From Zingiber officinale (Eukaryota > Streptophyta > Magnoliopsida > Zingiberales > Zingiberaceae): a stretch of DNA of 64,000 nt. The number at the start of each line of letters is the position of its first letter. The stretch's first letter is position 1. Below are positions 1-16,703 of this stretch, piece after piece. The position numbers were made by a program, and so were the translations under genes. The notes under the pieces were generated by a model. The model saw only the letters and a list, made by a program, of their open reading frames with translations. It ran no database searches and had not been told where the DNA came from. Location: NCBI RefSeq assembly GCF_018446385.1, contig NW_024589857.1, positions 124,001 through 188,000 on the forward strand, read 5' to 3'.

Positions 1-72
1 TAATCACAACATGTTGCATCAATCCTAATGTAAGGCGCCTCTTTCATTTCCTAATTGTTGAGAGTTTAGTAC

Positions 73-1242
73 CTTCACTATCAACAACTTGACGTCGGGA
101 TCTTTTTCATAAGCAACAAAAACATTCAAGAGCTTCATAATCTGCAGAATTAAAACACATGAATGTTAGCCAGCTACCTAACTTTAGATACTATTCAGAT
201 GAGTAATTCCATATTTTTTATATAGCAAATACATATCATGGTGAAAGTTCTCATTTTACTCTATCTCTCCACTTCCAAATAAATAAAAAACAGGACTCAC
301 GTTTGAAGGAACTCATTGCACACAATGTATTAAACCCAAACAATTCAGTCCAAACAGATAACATTCACATATGGGTGCATAATAAAGTGACCAAAACTGA
401 AATTCAAGAAACAAAAAAAAAATCGCTATATATTCTTAGCTGATATTGACAAAGAAATACAAGCATCATCAAGAAAAGTAGAAAACCCAGCAAATTCACA
501 GAAAATATTATTAGTTGATCTCATCGCAACTTATCCAATTTGTGTTTTATTTTGCAGACAGAAATCTTTATCTTTTCAGAGAAAAAAATGACAAAGACTC
601 AAAGGAAGAATATAGTGGACATACCATTTGGGAAGACAAAGCATTAAGTTGTCGAGGCCTATTAAGTATTAATATCCTTGTAAACCTGCTGCCTTCTACC
701 AAAACCTACAAAATTCATAAAGATATAGTGAAGAGAATACAGCATTGCATTAAGAGAAGAATACATTGAGACATGGTGTCTAATATAAAAGAAAGAATGT
801 TGTACTGCAGAATGTTGAACATAAAGCCATTACACTTGCACCATTTGCAGGAAAAGAGAAACTCAATATAATAAATGAATCATTTAATATGATGAAAGTT
901 TCTTAATGTTGCATTCTCTGGGCCCACTGCCCAATCAACATTTGCGGCAGAAAAAGATATCCTACGATAAAAGTTTTAATTTGACATTACATCGTCAGTG
1001 CAACCTCATATGTTTCTGAGGATTCCACCTTATTTATGTCTGGCGGGGGCGCTGGGGCGAGCGCTTCCCTTTTGCCCCACACATACAAAATAAAAATAAA
1101 AAAACAATTTTGAAGTTCTTCGAAGTCATTATTATGTTTTCAAGCATTATCAATCAATTAAATCTGTCTCCGGATGACGAGTGGGAAAGATCACCTGATC
1201 GGTTGCGGCCTCGTTGCCGCCGTCCTGAGAAAACGAGGTCAT
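73..1242 (-). CDS. CHY1: CHY1-like 3-hydroxyisobutyryl-CoA hydrolase, 5' exons only (partial at left edge)
   Basis: This is the N-terminal part of an enoyl-CoA hydratase/isomerase-superfamily protein of the CHY1 type, which hydrolyses 3-hydroxyisobutyryl-CoA in valine breakdown. Three minus-strand exons join in frame with GT-AG borders: 1242-1195 (16 codons, starting MTSFSQDGGN), 705-625 (27 codons) and 141-73 (23 codons). The first join puts DQ before VLVEG. Exon 2 carries LILNRPRQLNALSSQM, the usual N-terminal strand and NRP/LNAL motif of the family, and exon 3 carries FVAYEKDPDVKLLIVK. The next expected exon (GRAFCAGGD region with the oxyanion-hole residues) lies beyond position 1, so catalytic residues cannot be checked. 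The start codon was chosen because it is the only upstream ATG exon found that joins in phase. CHY1 itself is peroxisomal, but other plant paralogues are mitochondrial; localisation cannot be judged from this fragment. Confidence 0.82.
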
Positions 1243-2835
1243 ACCTTGATCGAAAGCCAAAAGCTTATTTCAACAGTAAAGAAATCGATTGGGCCTACAA
1301 AAGACAAGTGATCGATGAGAAACAGAGAGGGGAAGGAGGGTCAAAAGGAAAAGGAGCCCCTCACCTGCACGACGAAGAAGCAAAGCAGAGAGACGATGCG
1401 ATCGGATCGGGAACAGGCGGTCGATACATTGCAACTTACACTTCAGTCCTTCTACATTATAATACAGTAACATATTCCCTTAAGCCCTTCAGAATTTATA
1501 TAATTGCAATTCACTTTTCATCTGCTTTATTTATTTTCTTCTTTTTTTTTAAACATCAAAATGTAAATCATAATTTAAAATTTTTATATAAATATTAAAA
1601 TTACAAGGCATATTCAGAAATGTTTTTGTTTACAATTTTAATTAATTAATTTATTTATTTATTAATTATCTTTTTGTGCATTGAATTCCTTTTGCAATCA
1701 GCATTATTTTGCGGCCAAGTTGCCAACTTGAGCCACGTCAGTCTCACTGACTAATGCCATCTTGGAATCCAGCTACTTATTTTTATTTATTTATTTATTT
1801 ATTTAAGAGGATAATATATTTTATTAGGCGACAGGTTCATTTTTTTCCTAAGCTAGAAACAAACTTCACTCACCACTTTAAAAAAACAAAATCAGATTTA
1901 TATACTTATTTATTTATATCAATACCTTTTGGTCCCTATCATTTCTTCTTTTTTCAACAACTAGTCCCTCTCACTCTCTTTCTTCCACAAAGTTTCATTT
2001 TGCTCCCCTAATTTAGCAGCATTTCAATTTGCCCACTTAAGTTCTTGCAATTACACATTTGATCAAATGACCACTGGATCCACGTGAAATACAAATAATT
2101 ACAATGATATGTAAACAGAGCTTGGCATTGCAATTTACATATGAAAGGCCAAGACTAGTTGATATTCAACTCGAACCCTGTTAGTTCTTCGGTATGACGC
2201 GAGCAACTGGTGCATTGAGTTTGAAGTTGAAGCTCAATTATGGCAAGAGATTGGTTACAAGGAACCCCAACTTCCTAATTTGGGACTTGAGATACACTTC
2301 CACCATCAATGGCACATCTTTACTGAAGAATAAAACCAAGAACAAGCTCTGTCGCCATCGATATCAACCACCAAAAGCTGAGAAAATATTGAATGATGTA
2401 GTAACACAAGAAGCCAAAAGAGGTTCATCAACAATCCCAAATGTCATTTTCTTTGTTTTGTTTCATGAACACTGAACAAAGGGAGATTACTCTCTGTTTT
2501 TTTTTTTTTGGATTTTTTCCTTTTTTTTATTCATAAAACAAAGTGCAGAGGACAAATTCCACAATTCGATCGTTTGGAGAGAAATAAGAAATCTTTTTTT
2601 GATATAAAGTTGCAGAAGAAAATGGAGGAGAGAAGGGAGAATTACTGAAACATTCAGGTTTGTGCCCAGAAGATGAGCAACAGAGGAGGAAGAGAGGGAG
2701 GCCTGAGAGGGGTCTTCTGTGATGTAGAAAAGTAGAAGCATGTTTCCGTAATTTTCCTGTCGAAAATAGGGGTATTCCTAGAAATACCAGTTTTCGAATT
2801 CCTAATTTTGAAAAAGACCTTTTTCTTCTCCTTCT
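1243..2835. other. Intergenic region between CHY1-like gene and PYL gene
   Basis: This stretch holds the presumed promoter and 5' UTR of the CHY1-like gene (about 1243-1450, including a possible minus-strand splice donor at 1367 that would mark a 5'-UTR intron) and the presumed 3' UTR of the ABA receptor gene (about 2480-2835). The middle is AT-rich with simple TTTA runs near 1640-1810. A 93-codon plus-strand ORF at 2194-2475 has no recognisable domain and is not called as a gene. Confidence 0.5.
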
Positions 2836-3474
2836 TCAGCTCCGCCGCTCCGCCACAGCCGCCGCGGCCTCCGCTACGGAGGCAAGCTTCTGGAGGTTGA
2901 GGCGTACGACGGTGTTGGCGAAGAGCCGTGTGTCTTCCTTGGTGTTCCCTTCGGGCACGTCGACGACGTAGGACTCCAGCACGACCGCCCAGATCTGGTC
3001 GGCGCCGGCGCCGCCGCCGCAGCCGAGCTCGTCGACGGTGGTGACCGATCTGTAGTTCCGAAGGCGGTGCTCGCCGCCGACTATGGTGAACCCCGTCACC
3101 CGCATATCCTCGTCGAGGACGTCGAGCCGCTCGGTGCTGGTGCTCGCGGGCAGCCCGGAGACGACGATCACCTCGCGGAGGCACCCCGGCCGGATCTCCC
3201 TCCCGTCCCTGACGGCGCAGCTGCGGATGAAGTGCTTGTAGACCTGCGGCCGGTCGAACCGCCGCACCACAGCCCAGACCGCGGCTGCCGTGGCGCGGAT
3301 GCGCTGCGCCAGCAACGACGAGCACTGCCCCGGGCCGACGCCGTACCGGTGGTGAGAATCGATCCTGGGCCGTAGATACGCGTACTCCTCCGCCGTGAGG
3401 CCCGCCGGCACCTCCTCCGCCATCCCTTCCGGCGACCGGGACGTGCTCTCCTCTTCCCTGCAGTTGCTAGCCAT
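2836..3474 (-). CDS. PYL: PYR/PYL/RCAR abscisic acid receptor (PYR1/PYL1-like)
   Basis: This is an intronless 212-residue START/Bet v 1-fold ABA receptor. In the family, hormone binding closes a gate loop over the pocket and lets the receptor dock on clade A PP2C phosphatases, which releases SnRK2 kinases. Visible signatures are VGPGQCSSLL near residue 46, RRFDRPQVYKHFIRSC near residues 71-86 with the pocket lysine of YKHF, the gate loop SGLPAS near 106-111 followed by TSTERLD, the latch loop GGEHRL near 133-138, RNYRSVTTV, VLESYVVDVPEGNT, and the C-terminal helix LFANTVVRLNLQKLASVAEA with the conserved Asn. STERLD, VTGF and LNLQKLASVAE resemble the dimeric PYR1/PYL1-3 subfamily more than PYL4-6. 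The HAPP-type segment before AVW is RATAA here, and a Gly-rich insertion sits before the IWAVV strand. The first ATG gives a normal family length, with an acidic Ser-rich start. Confidence 0.95.
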   Translation of the reverse strand: MASNCREEESTSRSPEGMAEEVPAGLTAEEYAYLRPRIDSHHRYGVGPGQCSSLLAQRIRATAAAVWAVVRRFDRPQVYKHFIRSCAVRDGREIRPGCLREVIVVSGLPASTSTERLDVLDEDMRVTGFTIVGGEHRLRNYRSVTTVDELGCGGGAGADQIWAVVLESYVVDVPEGNTKEDTRLFANTVVRLNLQKLASVAEAAAAVAERRS

Positions 3475-6400
3475 GACGTTTTCTCGAGGCTCTCAAGCTT
3501 CCTTTCTCAACTCTCAAGTCCGCATACATATACACACACACATCAAACAACTAAACAATAATCATGATTTATTAATATTTATTTATTAATATTATTATTC
3601 CGGTTGAGATCAAGCGATAGGTTAACAATTAAGTTGCACCATTATAATCGTCGTGTCGCATAGCTCGGGAGCAATCTAAATGGTCAGACTCAAGCTCAAT
3701 GGTGAGTCGGTTGACTGGAGTAGAACCAGACTGTAGGTTGGGTTGACTTAGCCCGAGAAAAGCCGAACCGACTGTGTGTTGACCGAGTCTTAAGCCTACC
3801 TGCTGTCCATGTCGCCTTTGCCACATCAATTATTATATGAAATTATTAATTATCACTAAGAAACTAGAGAGGTGAGTAACGAGTCAAGCATATATCGATC
3901 TAGTGATAGACGCACCATCAGGCCCTATCAGTAGTAAGTAGACCCGGCCCGTGTTCATAATCAGGTCCCGTTAGTTTCGGATTAGAAATTGTAATTGACC
4001 GTCGGTTTAACCCGCTAGTTCAATTTATTTTTTTTTCGAACATTGGAACAGTCAACCGATAGCTCTTCTAACCGTTTGAGATAAATGAGGGATATTTTTT
4101 ATGAGCAATGATATGCACAAGGAAAAAAACTCAATGAAAACTTCAAGGATAGACACATAAAGTCATGGCCCACCATTTCACTTTTTGTGGGCCCCATCAC
4201 TTTATGTGTCTATCCTTGAAGTTTTCATTGAGTTTTTTTTCCTTGTGCATATCATTTTTCATTTTTTATATTCTCTTCAACGATTGAGATTATTAGATCT
4301 TATTTATTATTTTACACCTATCTTCTTTATTATCATTCTCAATGACGTAATTTTTATATGCTTTAACTTTTACTTTTAAGTTCCAAATTGGCAAAAGGTA
4401 ATTATACTTATCCTCTGTGTCCTTGTCAACTAAGAAATGATCTAATTTTGTTATTTATCAATAGACAAATACATTTAATAATACTAATTTTAATACAGTT
4501 AATATTGATAAAATATTTTAGAGAATAATTAATTGATAATGCTAGTTTTAATAAAATATTTATTAGAACTCATAAAATATTTTCAATAGTATTTGATAAT
4601 GCTAGTTCTAACACCGTTAATATTGATGAACTAAAATTTATATATCAACCTTTTATTGGTGGTTTATTTTTCATATATTACTGTATATGTCATCTTTTAA
4701 ATTTATATATTCAAGATATATTAAGAATTTTAAAAAATCATATTAAACTAATTAGAACTATTATTTTTTATTTATAATCGCATCCCTTTATAATGAAACA
4801 ATATGATAAATTTTATATAAATAATAAAATGAGTCTTAAAAAATTCCCACCTACCAATATCTTGGAATTTAATATATCAATTATTATAAGATTTATTTTA
4901 ATATAAAAAATTATTATGTTCATTTGTTATACAAAATATTAATAATACTAATATTTATTTATTTTTACAACAATATAATATTTGTAATAGTATTTGTGAA
5001 TTTTAAAAATATGTAATGATATAATCAAATAATTTTTTGATTTTTATTATTCTACTTCTTATTTAATTTCAAAGAATTTTTGTAGTGTAGTGTTAGTTTA
5101 AATGAAAATAATACCAATAAATTTTTATCTTCTTAGGTATCAGCAAAAAAAAAAACTTCTTAGGTATTAGCAATGAAAATAAATAAAAATATTTTTTTCA
5201 TATTAATAAAATTTATTTAGTTGCAATTATCTTATATTTAAATGTTAGGTTTGTATATTTAATTATATTTAAAGATTTTTCTTCTACTTTCGAATAATAT
5301 TTGTATATAATATTAAAAATTATTTATATGATATTTATAAAGAATATAGTATAAAATATGAAATACAAATTAATATTTTTAAAATACAAAATACTAGTAG
5401 TAATAATTTAAAACTTACAAAATACAAGTTTTATTAAAAGAACACGAAATATCCACGAGAATCCTCAAGTTCCATATAGAACTTAAGATTTTTTTTTTGA
5501 CTCTTTTTTATTTTAATGAAATAAATAATATCTTAAAGTGGTGATCACAAAGTTTTTCTGTCCTTTCCATAATCACCAAAGAAATTTTAACTTGTCCAAT
5601 ATCAACAGTTGTTGTGGAACTGACATTCAATGCTGACAGTAACATATTGGATAAATGACGATTGACATTACCTCCTGATTCGTTGGAAGTCAAAATATTA
5701 CTCGACAATGGGACTAAAGCTGAAAAAAGAAATCAAGGAATGCAACTTACGAATGACAAAGTCAAAAAAAATATGATACTAAAGGAATAAATACTGCGGA
5801 AACGAAAAATAAAAGTGAGTAATAATACTAAGGTAAATACTAAGGTAAAAGGGTAAAAAATATAAGAGAACTATATGAAATTTGATTCCCTTCTATTCTA
5901 GGAGATATGTAGATAACTTAAATAAGTGTAAATTTTTTTATAAATTTATAATTTAATTTTTTATATAAGGAATTAACAGTGAACCGATAATTCTGATCCA
6001 TAATCATCTTGACGATAAAGATCGACTTATTAAGAACTGTCAGTTTTGAATCTATGTCAAGTCTAATCATAAGCTCATCTCTTTTGACATCCCGAATTTG
6101 ATAGTGCTTATCATCTAGAAGAAAATAAAAAGTGGAGTTAATCAAACTCTACATCGATCTCTAGTAAAAAGAGTCTTCATGAGCCATCGCATGCTCATTG
6201 AGAGATGTTCCGACTTGATCTAGTCAAACTCTACATCGATCTCACTGATCAAGCAACTAAGACAACGACAACAATAATAACAATTAGTCGCTAGAAAAAT
6301 AACACAAATTGGTCTATTTATTGGAACACGGTACCGTATGACCTAATTATTCCACATTGTTCTTCGACAATATTTATATGAATTAAAAACTCGATCCAAA

Positions 6401-6942
6401 CTACGGAACTAATCGTTGTAGTAGTATTCGATGAGGTGTGCCCAGTTGGATTAATATTTTAAGGTGGCAGATCCAAGTAGACCCCCACAAAATCACAAAC
6501 CCATTGACCTTGTCGAGGAGGATGATGATGATGATTGAGTTTATCACTACTTTGCACTAATAAGGGTCATATTTCTTTCCTTGTCATTCAATAGTTGTTA
6601 ACATGCGAAGGGTTTAGCCAATCAAATTAAAATATCAATAATACAACTTTTTTTTTAAAAAAAAACATATTGAATCACTAGTCTCGATCGAATTGATCCA
6701 TCTGATGTGATTTTTAAATTTAATAAAATTCCTATCATTTTTTTCCTTACCTAATGAAATGGCTCTCACATCTCTTCTTGAGCTACACGCCTGCGATATA
6801 ACAATAGATGTTAAGGATATATAATAAAGATCCCGCGGGTAGAAGTTAAACATGTTTGAGGGGGACAATTTGAATGGGGGAACACAAGCTGATTCCCCTC
6901 GAATCGAGTTTAATAATGTCGAATAATTGCATTGCGGGTGAA
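3475..6942. other. AT-rich intergenic region with no supported gene
   Basis: This is the upstream region of the ABA receptor gene and the downstream region of the AMMECR1 gene, which is on the same strand. I find no coding exon that joins in phase. It contains the foldback MITE described separately, long AT-rich stretches at 4380-5500, and short ORFs at 5508-5708 and 5918-6145 without recognisable domains. Confidence 0.5.
4107..4256. mobile_element. Foldback MITE, about 150 bp
   Basis: Two arms of about 57 bp (4107-4163 and 4199-4256) are almost perfect reverse complements. The outer ends read AATGATATGCACAAGG and its complement CCTTGTGCATATCATT; one A/T run differs by a single base. The 35-bp centre contains a smaller GGCCCAC/GTGGGCC pairing. 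This is the structure of a miniature inverted-repeat element. No convincing target-site duplication or superfamily-specific terminus is visible, so the superfamily is not assigned. Confidence 0.75.
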
Positions 6943-12009
<5,067 letters not shown>

Positions 12010-12456
12010 CTTGCGCGGGAAGCGAAGGGAACCTAACGCGGACAGTACGATCGGAGATCGAAAAAGGGATCCCGGATCGATCGGCTTCCCGATCCAGAAA
12101 GGAAGAACAGCGCCGCCCGCCGGCGGCGACTAGACAGAGAAAGCGGTTGCTTGCGGAAGAGGGTTTCGTCTGGAGGCCGATTCGATGCGTCGATTAAACA
12201 ACCAAAATCAAAATATTTATCGATTTGGCAGAAAGATTCTTTTCAGTTAAAAATAGAAAAAATAAAATAAAATCTTTCTTTTTTTTCCTTTTATTTTTTA
12301 ATGAAAAATCTCGTGCAATAAAATTAACATCCAAACTTTCAAAAAAAAAAAAATTGTATATTTTAACATTTTTGACAAATAATTTCCAATTTGAGTTTCT
12401 AAAATAACTCTTCCTTTTAGAGCAGTTCAGATCCTCTAAATCATTTTTTACAGTTC

Positions 12457-12559
12457 AGGGGATGATCCCTTGATATGGAATGGTGGGGATGAATGATCCC
12501 CACCTATTTTATAAATGGAGATCATTCATCCCACCAATCTAAACCAAGGGATCATCCCT
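12457..12559. repeat. Imperfect hairpin / MITE-like foldback downstream of the LBD gene
   Basis: The left arm begins with AGGGGATGATCCCTTG and continues to GATGAATGATCCCC. The right arm begins GATCATTCATCCCACC and ends CAAGGGATCATCCCT, so the two arms pair over about 40 bp with a short AT-rich loop. It lies within 85 bp of the LBD stop codon. No target-site duplication was found. It could be a decayed MITE or a transcript-end hairpin. Confidence 0.5.
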
Positions 12560-12640
12560 AAACCATTTTTATTATAAATAACTACTAACCATTAATACAA
12601 ATTACTAATTTAGACTATATCATAAACTACACTAACATCT

Positions 12641-13120
12641 TTAATTCTCAGGCGCTCTATTATGTCTTATAGACGGATCAAATTGAGTGGTGGGTGATTG
12701 GGCTCGAGCCGCATGGAGTGCGATGTTCGCTTGCGTCTCGGCTAGCTCACGCTGAGCCGCGTTGATCTCTCGCTGAAGCCTCGATATCACACCAACACTC
12801 CCGTACACCGGGTCTTGCACTCTCCAATACGCCTCTAGAGCGATGGCATCGGCCGCTTGCCTTCGTTGCTCGGCCGGAATTTGCTGTCCAATACGTTCGC
12901 GACTAATTAAGTTTTGTAGAAAAGCAAAGCACGCGAGTCCGGTGGCTCGAATCAATAAAACTACCTGTAGCATTCGAGCGACGTTGCTAGCCCCAAAGAC
13001 GCGGTGGACGTATGCGAATCGCATGGGGTTCGTCGAGGGGAAAAAGGGAGCCAACGTGCAGTCTTCGCAACATCGCCTTCGAAGATATCTGCAAGCCGCG
13101 CATCTAGTGAAGTTAGACAT
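12641..13120 (-). CDS. LBD: LOB-domain (LBD23/24-like) transcription factor with predicted 81-nt intron
   Basis: This is a plant-specific LATERAL ORGAN BOUNDARIES domain protein, a nuclear DNA-binding regulator of organ boundaries and lateral organ development. The predicted exons are 13120-12965 and 12883-12641, giving 132 residues. Residues 7-21 form the zinc-finger-like C-x2-C-x6-C-x3-C block (Cys 7, 10, 17, 21), residues 35-52 form the GAS block FAYVHRVFGASNVARMLQ, then DPVYGSVGVISRLQ and a Leu-spaced coiled coil as in class I members. The tail ELAETQANIALHAA resembles Arabidopsis LBD23/24. The unspliced frame is open but inserts 27 hydrophobic residues exactly after MLQ, where class I LBD genes carry their single intron. 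The insert starts GTAGTT and ends ACAG, so I treat it as an intron. The protein is short for the family, which usually continues further. Confidence 0.85.
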   Translation of the reverse strand: MSNFTRCAACRYLRRRCCEDCTLAPFFPSTNPMRFAYVHRVFGASNVARMLQVVLLIRATGLACFAFLQNLISRERIGQQIPAEQRRQAADAIALEAYWRVQDPVYGSVGVISRLQREINAAQRELAETQANIALHAARAQSPTTQFDPSIRHNRAPEN

Positions 13121-14639
13121 GCTGCTTCCTCTGGATTCGAGTCTTCAGAGATCTAGCAAAGATCTGTGGAATCTTGCTGGTTAGATTTATGAGAATCATA
13201 TCTCGTGTTAAAATCTAGCCTAGATTTATTTGGATGAAGCTCGTCCCTATTATGGAAAGTTCAACGGCTAGGAATATTATTTAAAAAGGTAGAAATGATA
13301 AAATGGCATGTGAAATTTAAGTTATAAGAAAATCTATCGCAAGATTATTTTTTCTATTTCTGGCTAAATTTGTAGATGGCATGAAGTGTTGTCGGCTTTG
13401 ATGAAATTGCGTGCATTCATTGGAATTATATTCTACTAACGTTCTTTACATAATATGAGAGGGAATATAATTAACACTAATGACTTAAAAAAAAAAGAAT
13501 ATACTATTAACATTAAGTAAAGGTAAGCTAACATATTTTTCAGTTAATTTTTCATTAACATAAAAAATTAGTTACGAAAGTATAAAATAATGTGGGCTAA
13601 TATTCATGGGATGAAAGAACACAAATTTTGTATAATTTAATTGCATTTTCAACAAAGATATATAAAACTCAGTTTGTTTTGTTTACATCACGATGAAATA
13701 TTAGTACAGTGCATAATAAAGTTAATTTAGGATTGTCCCAAAAAACATATACATGAAAATAGATGTTTATTTCCATACATGATACGCGAAATTGGTAACC
13801 TCCACGTAGTACCAAAAAAGATTAATCTTTTGATCGAGATGGAAGCTGAGATCTAAAAATTGGTCAACCCAAACGAAGTGTCGATTGGGTCATCAGAGAC
13901 CATCAGTCGATTGAACAACCTCGATCTCAAAAATCATGCTCCCTCACTACTTCACTCTGCCAATTCGAAAGATGTATGATTTACGGGGCTCTGTTCCCCC
14001 CTCCCTCCCTCCTCATTCCAATCAGACCTTTAATTTATTGGGCCCTGTTCTGCAGACTTGGTCATTTGCCGAATGGCTCGGCACGAGATTGATAGATCCG
14101 ACTGCCCCATACCTTTGGATTATTTCCACTACTTCTGGCTTCGAAATCTCTTCTGAAGAAGAATGAGTGCGAAGATAGTACAATGCTCCAAGAGCATATG
14201 TTACCTGTCGTTTGCATTTTAATTAATAAAACAGTTAAAACTAAAATAAGAAGAATCTATTTATAAAACTGAAAATTTGGTGCGAAAATCGACATGTTTT
14301 CTCTAGTAAAACGGGCAATCTGTTGCCAAGAGGAACAAAATGTCGTCGCAGAAATGAAGCAATGACCACAACTGGAGGCTGTTCCCAATTTCCATGACTC
14401 GAAGTGATCAAAGGAACACCGTCGCATTGAATCATCACTGCTGCAGTTGCTGGATCTGCAAGGCAAACTATTTCTCTCAATACAAAGAAATTGTTGGACA
14501 ATATAAACTATTTTGTCGGAGATTTTAAGGGACTTAGTTGAATTTAAAATTTATATGAAATTTAAATTTAACTTACAGTCGAAATGACCTGAGCAGATAA
14601 TCTCAGGCTACCAACAGGGTCTGATTTCCGCAACGTACC
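13121..14639. other. Intergenic region, no supported gene
   Basis: This is the upstream region of the LBD gene followed by AT-rich DNA. Small ORFs at 13936-14166 and 14241-14501 have no domain I recognise and no in-phase neighbouring exons. Confidence 0.4.
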
Positions 14640-15165
14640 AGAGTCGAGCGACATAGCAGGTCCGCAGAGCGGTAGAGCAGGTATGCAAAATGGCAGACCA
14701 GAGCGACAGACCAAGTCTGCAGAGCAAAAGAGCAGGGCAGGTTTGCAGAGCAGCAGACCAGAACGGCAAGACAAGTCTACAGAGCAGTAGGCCAGAATGG
14801 CATGGCAGGTCTACAAAGCGGCAGACTAGAACGGCAGGAGAGATATGCAGAGCGGCAGGGCAGAGCAGCAAACCAGCGCTGCAGTGCAGAAGACCAGAGT
14901 GGCAGGGCATGTCTGCAGAGCGGCAAACCAGAGCGGTAGAATAGATCTGCAGAGTGACAGACCAGAGCAGCAGTAGGTCTATAGAATGGAAGACCAGGTC
15001 TGCAGAGCAGAATGACCAGGTCTATATGAGCAGGTCGGCAGAAAGGAAGACCAAGTCTGAAGAGCAGAATGTCCAGGTCGGCAGAAAGGAAGACCAAGTC
15101 TGAAGAGCAGAATGTCCAGGTCTGCAGAAAGGAAGACCAGGTCTGCAGTGGGACAGACCAGACAG
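14640..15165. repeat. Degenerate minisatellite, 21-22-bp units
   Basis: Tandem units of the type GACCAGGTCTGCAGAGC(A/G)GAA/GCA repeat for about 525 bp. The left two thirds are degenerate. The right third is homogenised, with a 43-bp double unit (15019-15110) present twice in near-identical form. Because the unit is close to a multiple of three and lacks stops, several overlapping minus-strand frames stay open across it (100-155 codons); these are repeat artefacts rather than genes. Confidence 0.8.
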
Positions 15166-16703
15166 TAAGGTCGGGCGAAAATTCCGACCGGGCAAGCTGA
15201 CCGAGGCCTGCGAGTAGCAGTTTCCTTGAAACAAATTCGCTCACCTCCGGCTGTGCTTCGAGATTTACTTGGGTTGTCTGTTTCCAGGATACAACGATGT
15301 TTTACTTGGTCGTTTCGATTCTGCATTAATCTTTCTTTAATGCATCCGTTACACAAGCAGCAAAAAGATATGTGGCAAAATATTGATTGTTCCGCTTGGG
15401 TAAATTTTTCCCCAATCGGTCGCGACCGCACACGAGTCAACTTGGTTCAATACAATCTAAGTCCTGAATTTGCACCCCCCTGTACATCCACACATGAGAG
15501 AGAACTTCTCCCCATGCATTTATTCACATCCTCAATATATATGATTCAATATAAACCAACAAAATCCCATGCACAATAGAACTACTTCTCTTCCTCCTCT
15601 TCTCCATTCACACTTTTTAAGATCTGAATGTTCAAATTGCTCACCGACAGAAGAGTTGCAGATCCCACCAATGCCAAATCCAATGTCTTTCATTTGGCTC
15701 TGTGATGCCGTCCAGGAATAGAAGGTACTATGACAAGTAAATGGGCACACATATTGTAAGTTTTCTCCATTGTACCTCTCAATTTTTATCCTATTATTGA
15801 CATCTACATTTGTCTAAAAACACAAGTTAATGGTGAGTATCAGTTACAAACACATGCACAACTCATGACTTAAAAATACATACAATATAGAGTAGTATGT
15901 GAAAATAAGTAACGGTTTATCCTAAACTTATTACGGAATACAAGAAAATCAATCTTGCTATATGGTTACTCAACTTAGTTAATCAAAAATAAGAAAATTA
16001 TGAGTAGTCCTCAATGAAACATATTGAAACAAATGTACATTCTAGCTATACGATTGAGAAACAACTTATATAGACAAATAACTTGAAATCAAAGAGAAAT
16101 TGCCTTCATTTGTTGTCCTCTGGAACATGGAAAGATGATTTTGAATGAGCAAGATATTACAATTGGGTTAGCATCATTAATGAACCACGCCAAGTAAAGA
16201 GCTATGCCATGCAACTACAACTTTGCTATGTCTAGGGCAGGGACGGAGTCAGGAAATTCATATTCTTGCACTAGAAATCCTAAATGTCAGTATCTCTTTC
16301 CGACCCTCTTGTTGATCTATTTGTTGACAAAGATACAACATTATGGTGCAAGCAAGAGCTAAGTAAGACAGAGCGATGTTGTTTGTCGTTTACAAAATTA
16401 GATATTTACTTAGAATTTAAGATCGTTCATTTTAACAAGCCGACATTTTAGACCTGGTCAATTTGTGATATGTTTCTATACACATTTGTAATGGTTGGCA
16501 TGAGGAATGACACATAATTGAAGTTATCAGAGAGACAGCCTCCCATTCTCGATTCCTCGCCATTACAAATTTATATAAAAGCAAATACACAAATTGGCTA
16601 CGCTAAAAACGATTTTAAATTTTGAATAAATATCTAATCTTGTAAATAACAAATAGTATCATTTTGTCTTACCCAGCGATTACACCACCATGTCCTATCT
16701 TTG
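15166..16703. other. Intergenic region left of the chromovirus
   Basis: No coding exon is supported. A segment around 16285-16335 (ending CTCTTGTTGATCTATTTGTT) has an inverted relative at 42107-42160, directly beyond the right end of the chromovirus. Confidence 0.4.

Noticed and set aside
1110-1598. 162-codon plus-strand ORF
   Set aside because: It runs antisense over the first exon and leader of the CHY1-like gene and has no domain.
2194-2475. 93-codon ORF between two genes
   Set aside because: No recognisable family, no neighbouring exon in phase, ordinary AT-rich composition.
2654-3375. Long ORFs in other frames and on the plus strand over the ABA receptor
   Set aside because: They arise from the high GC of the receptor gene; only the frame at 2836-3474 carries conserved motifs.
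13936-14166. 76-codon ORF ending SGFEISSEEE
   Set aside because: Looks protein-like at the end but no family could be recognised and no adjoining exon was found.
14568-15440. Cys-rich minus-strand proteins of 100-155 codons
   Set aside because: They follow the periodicity of the minisatellite and overlap each other in different frames.
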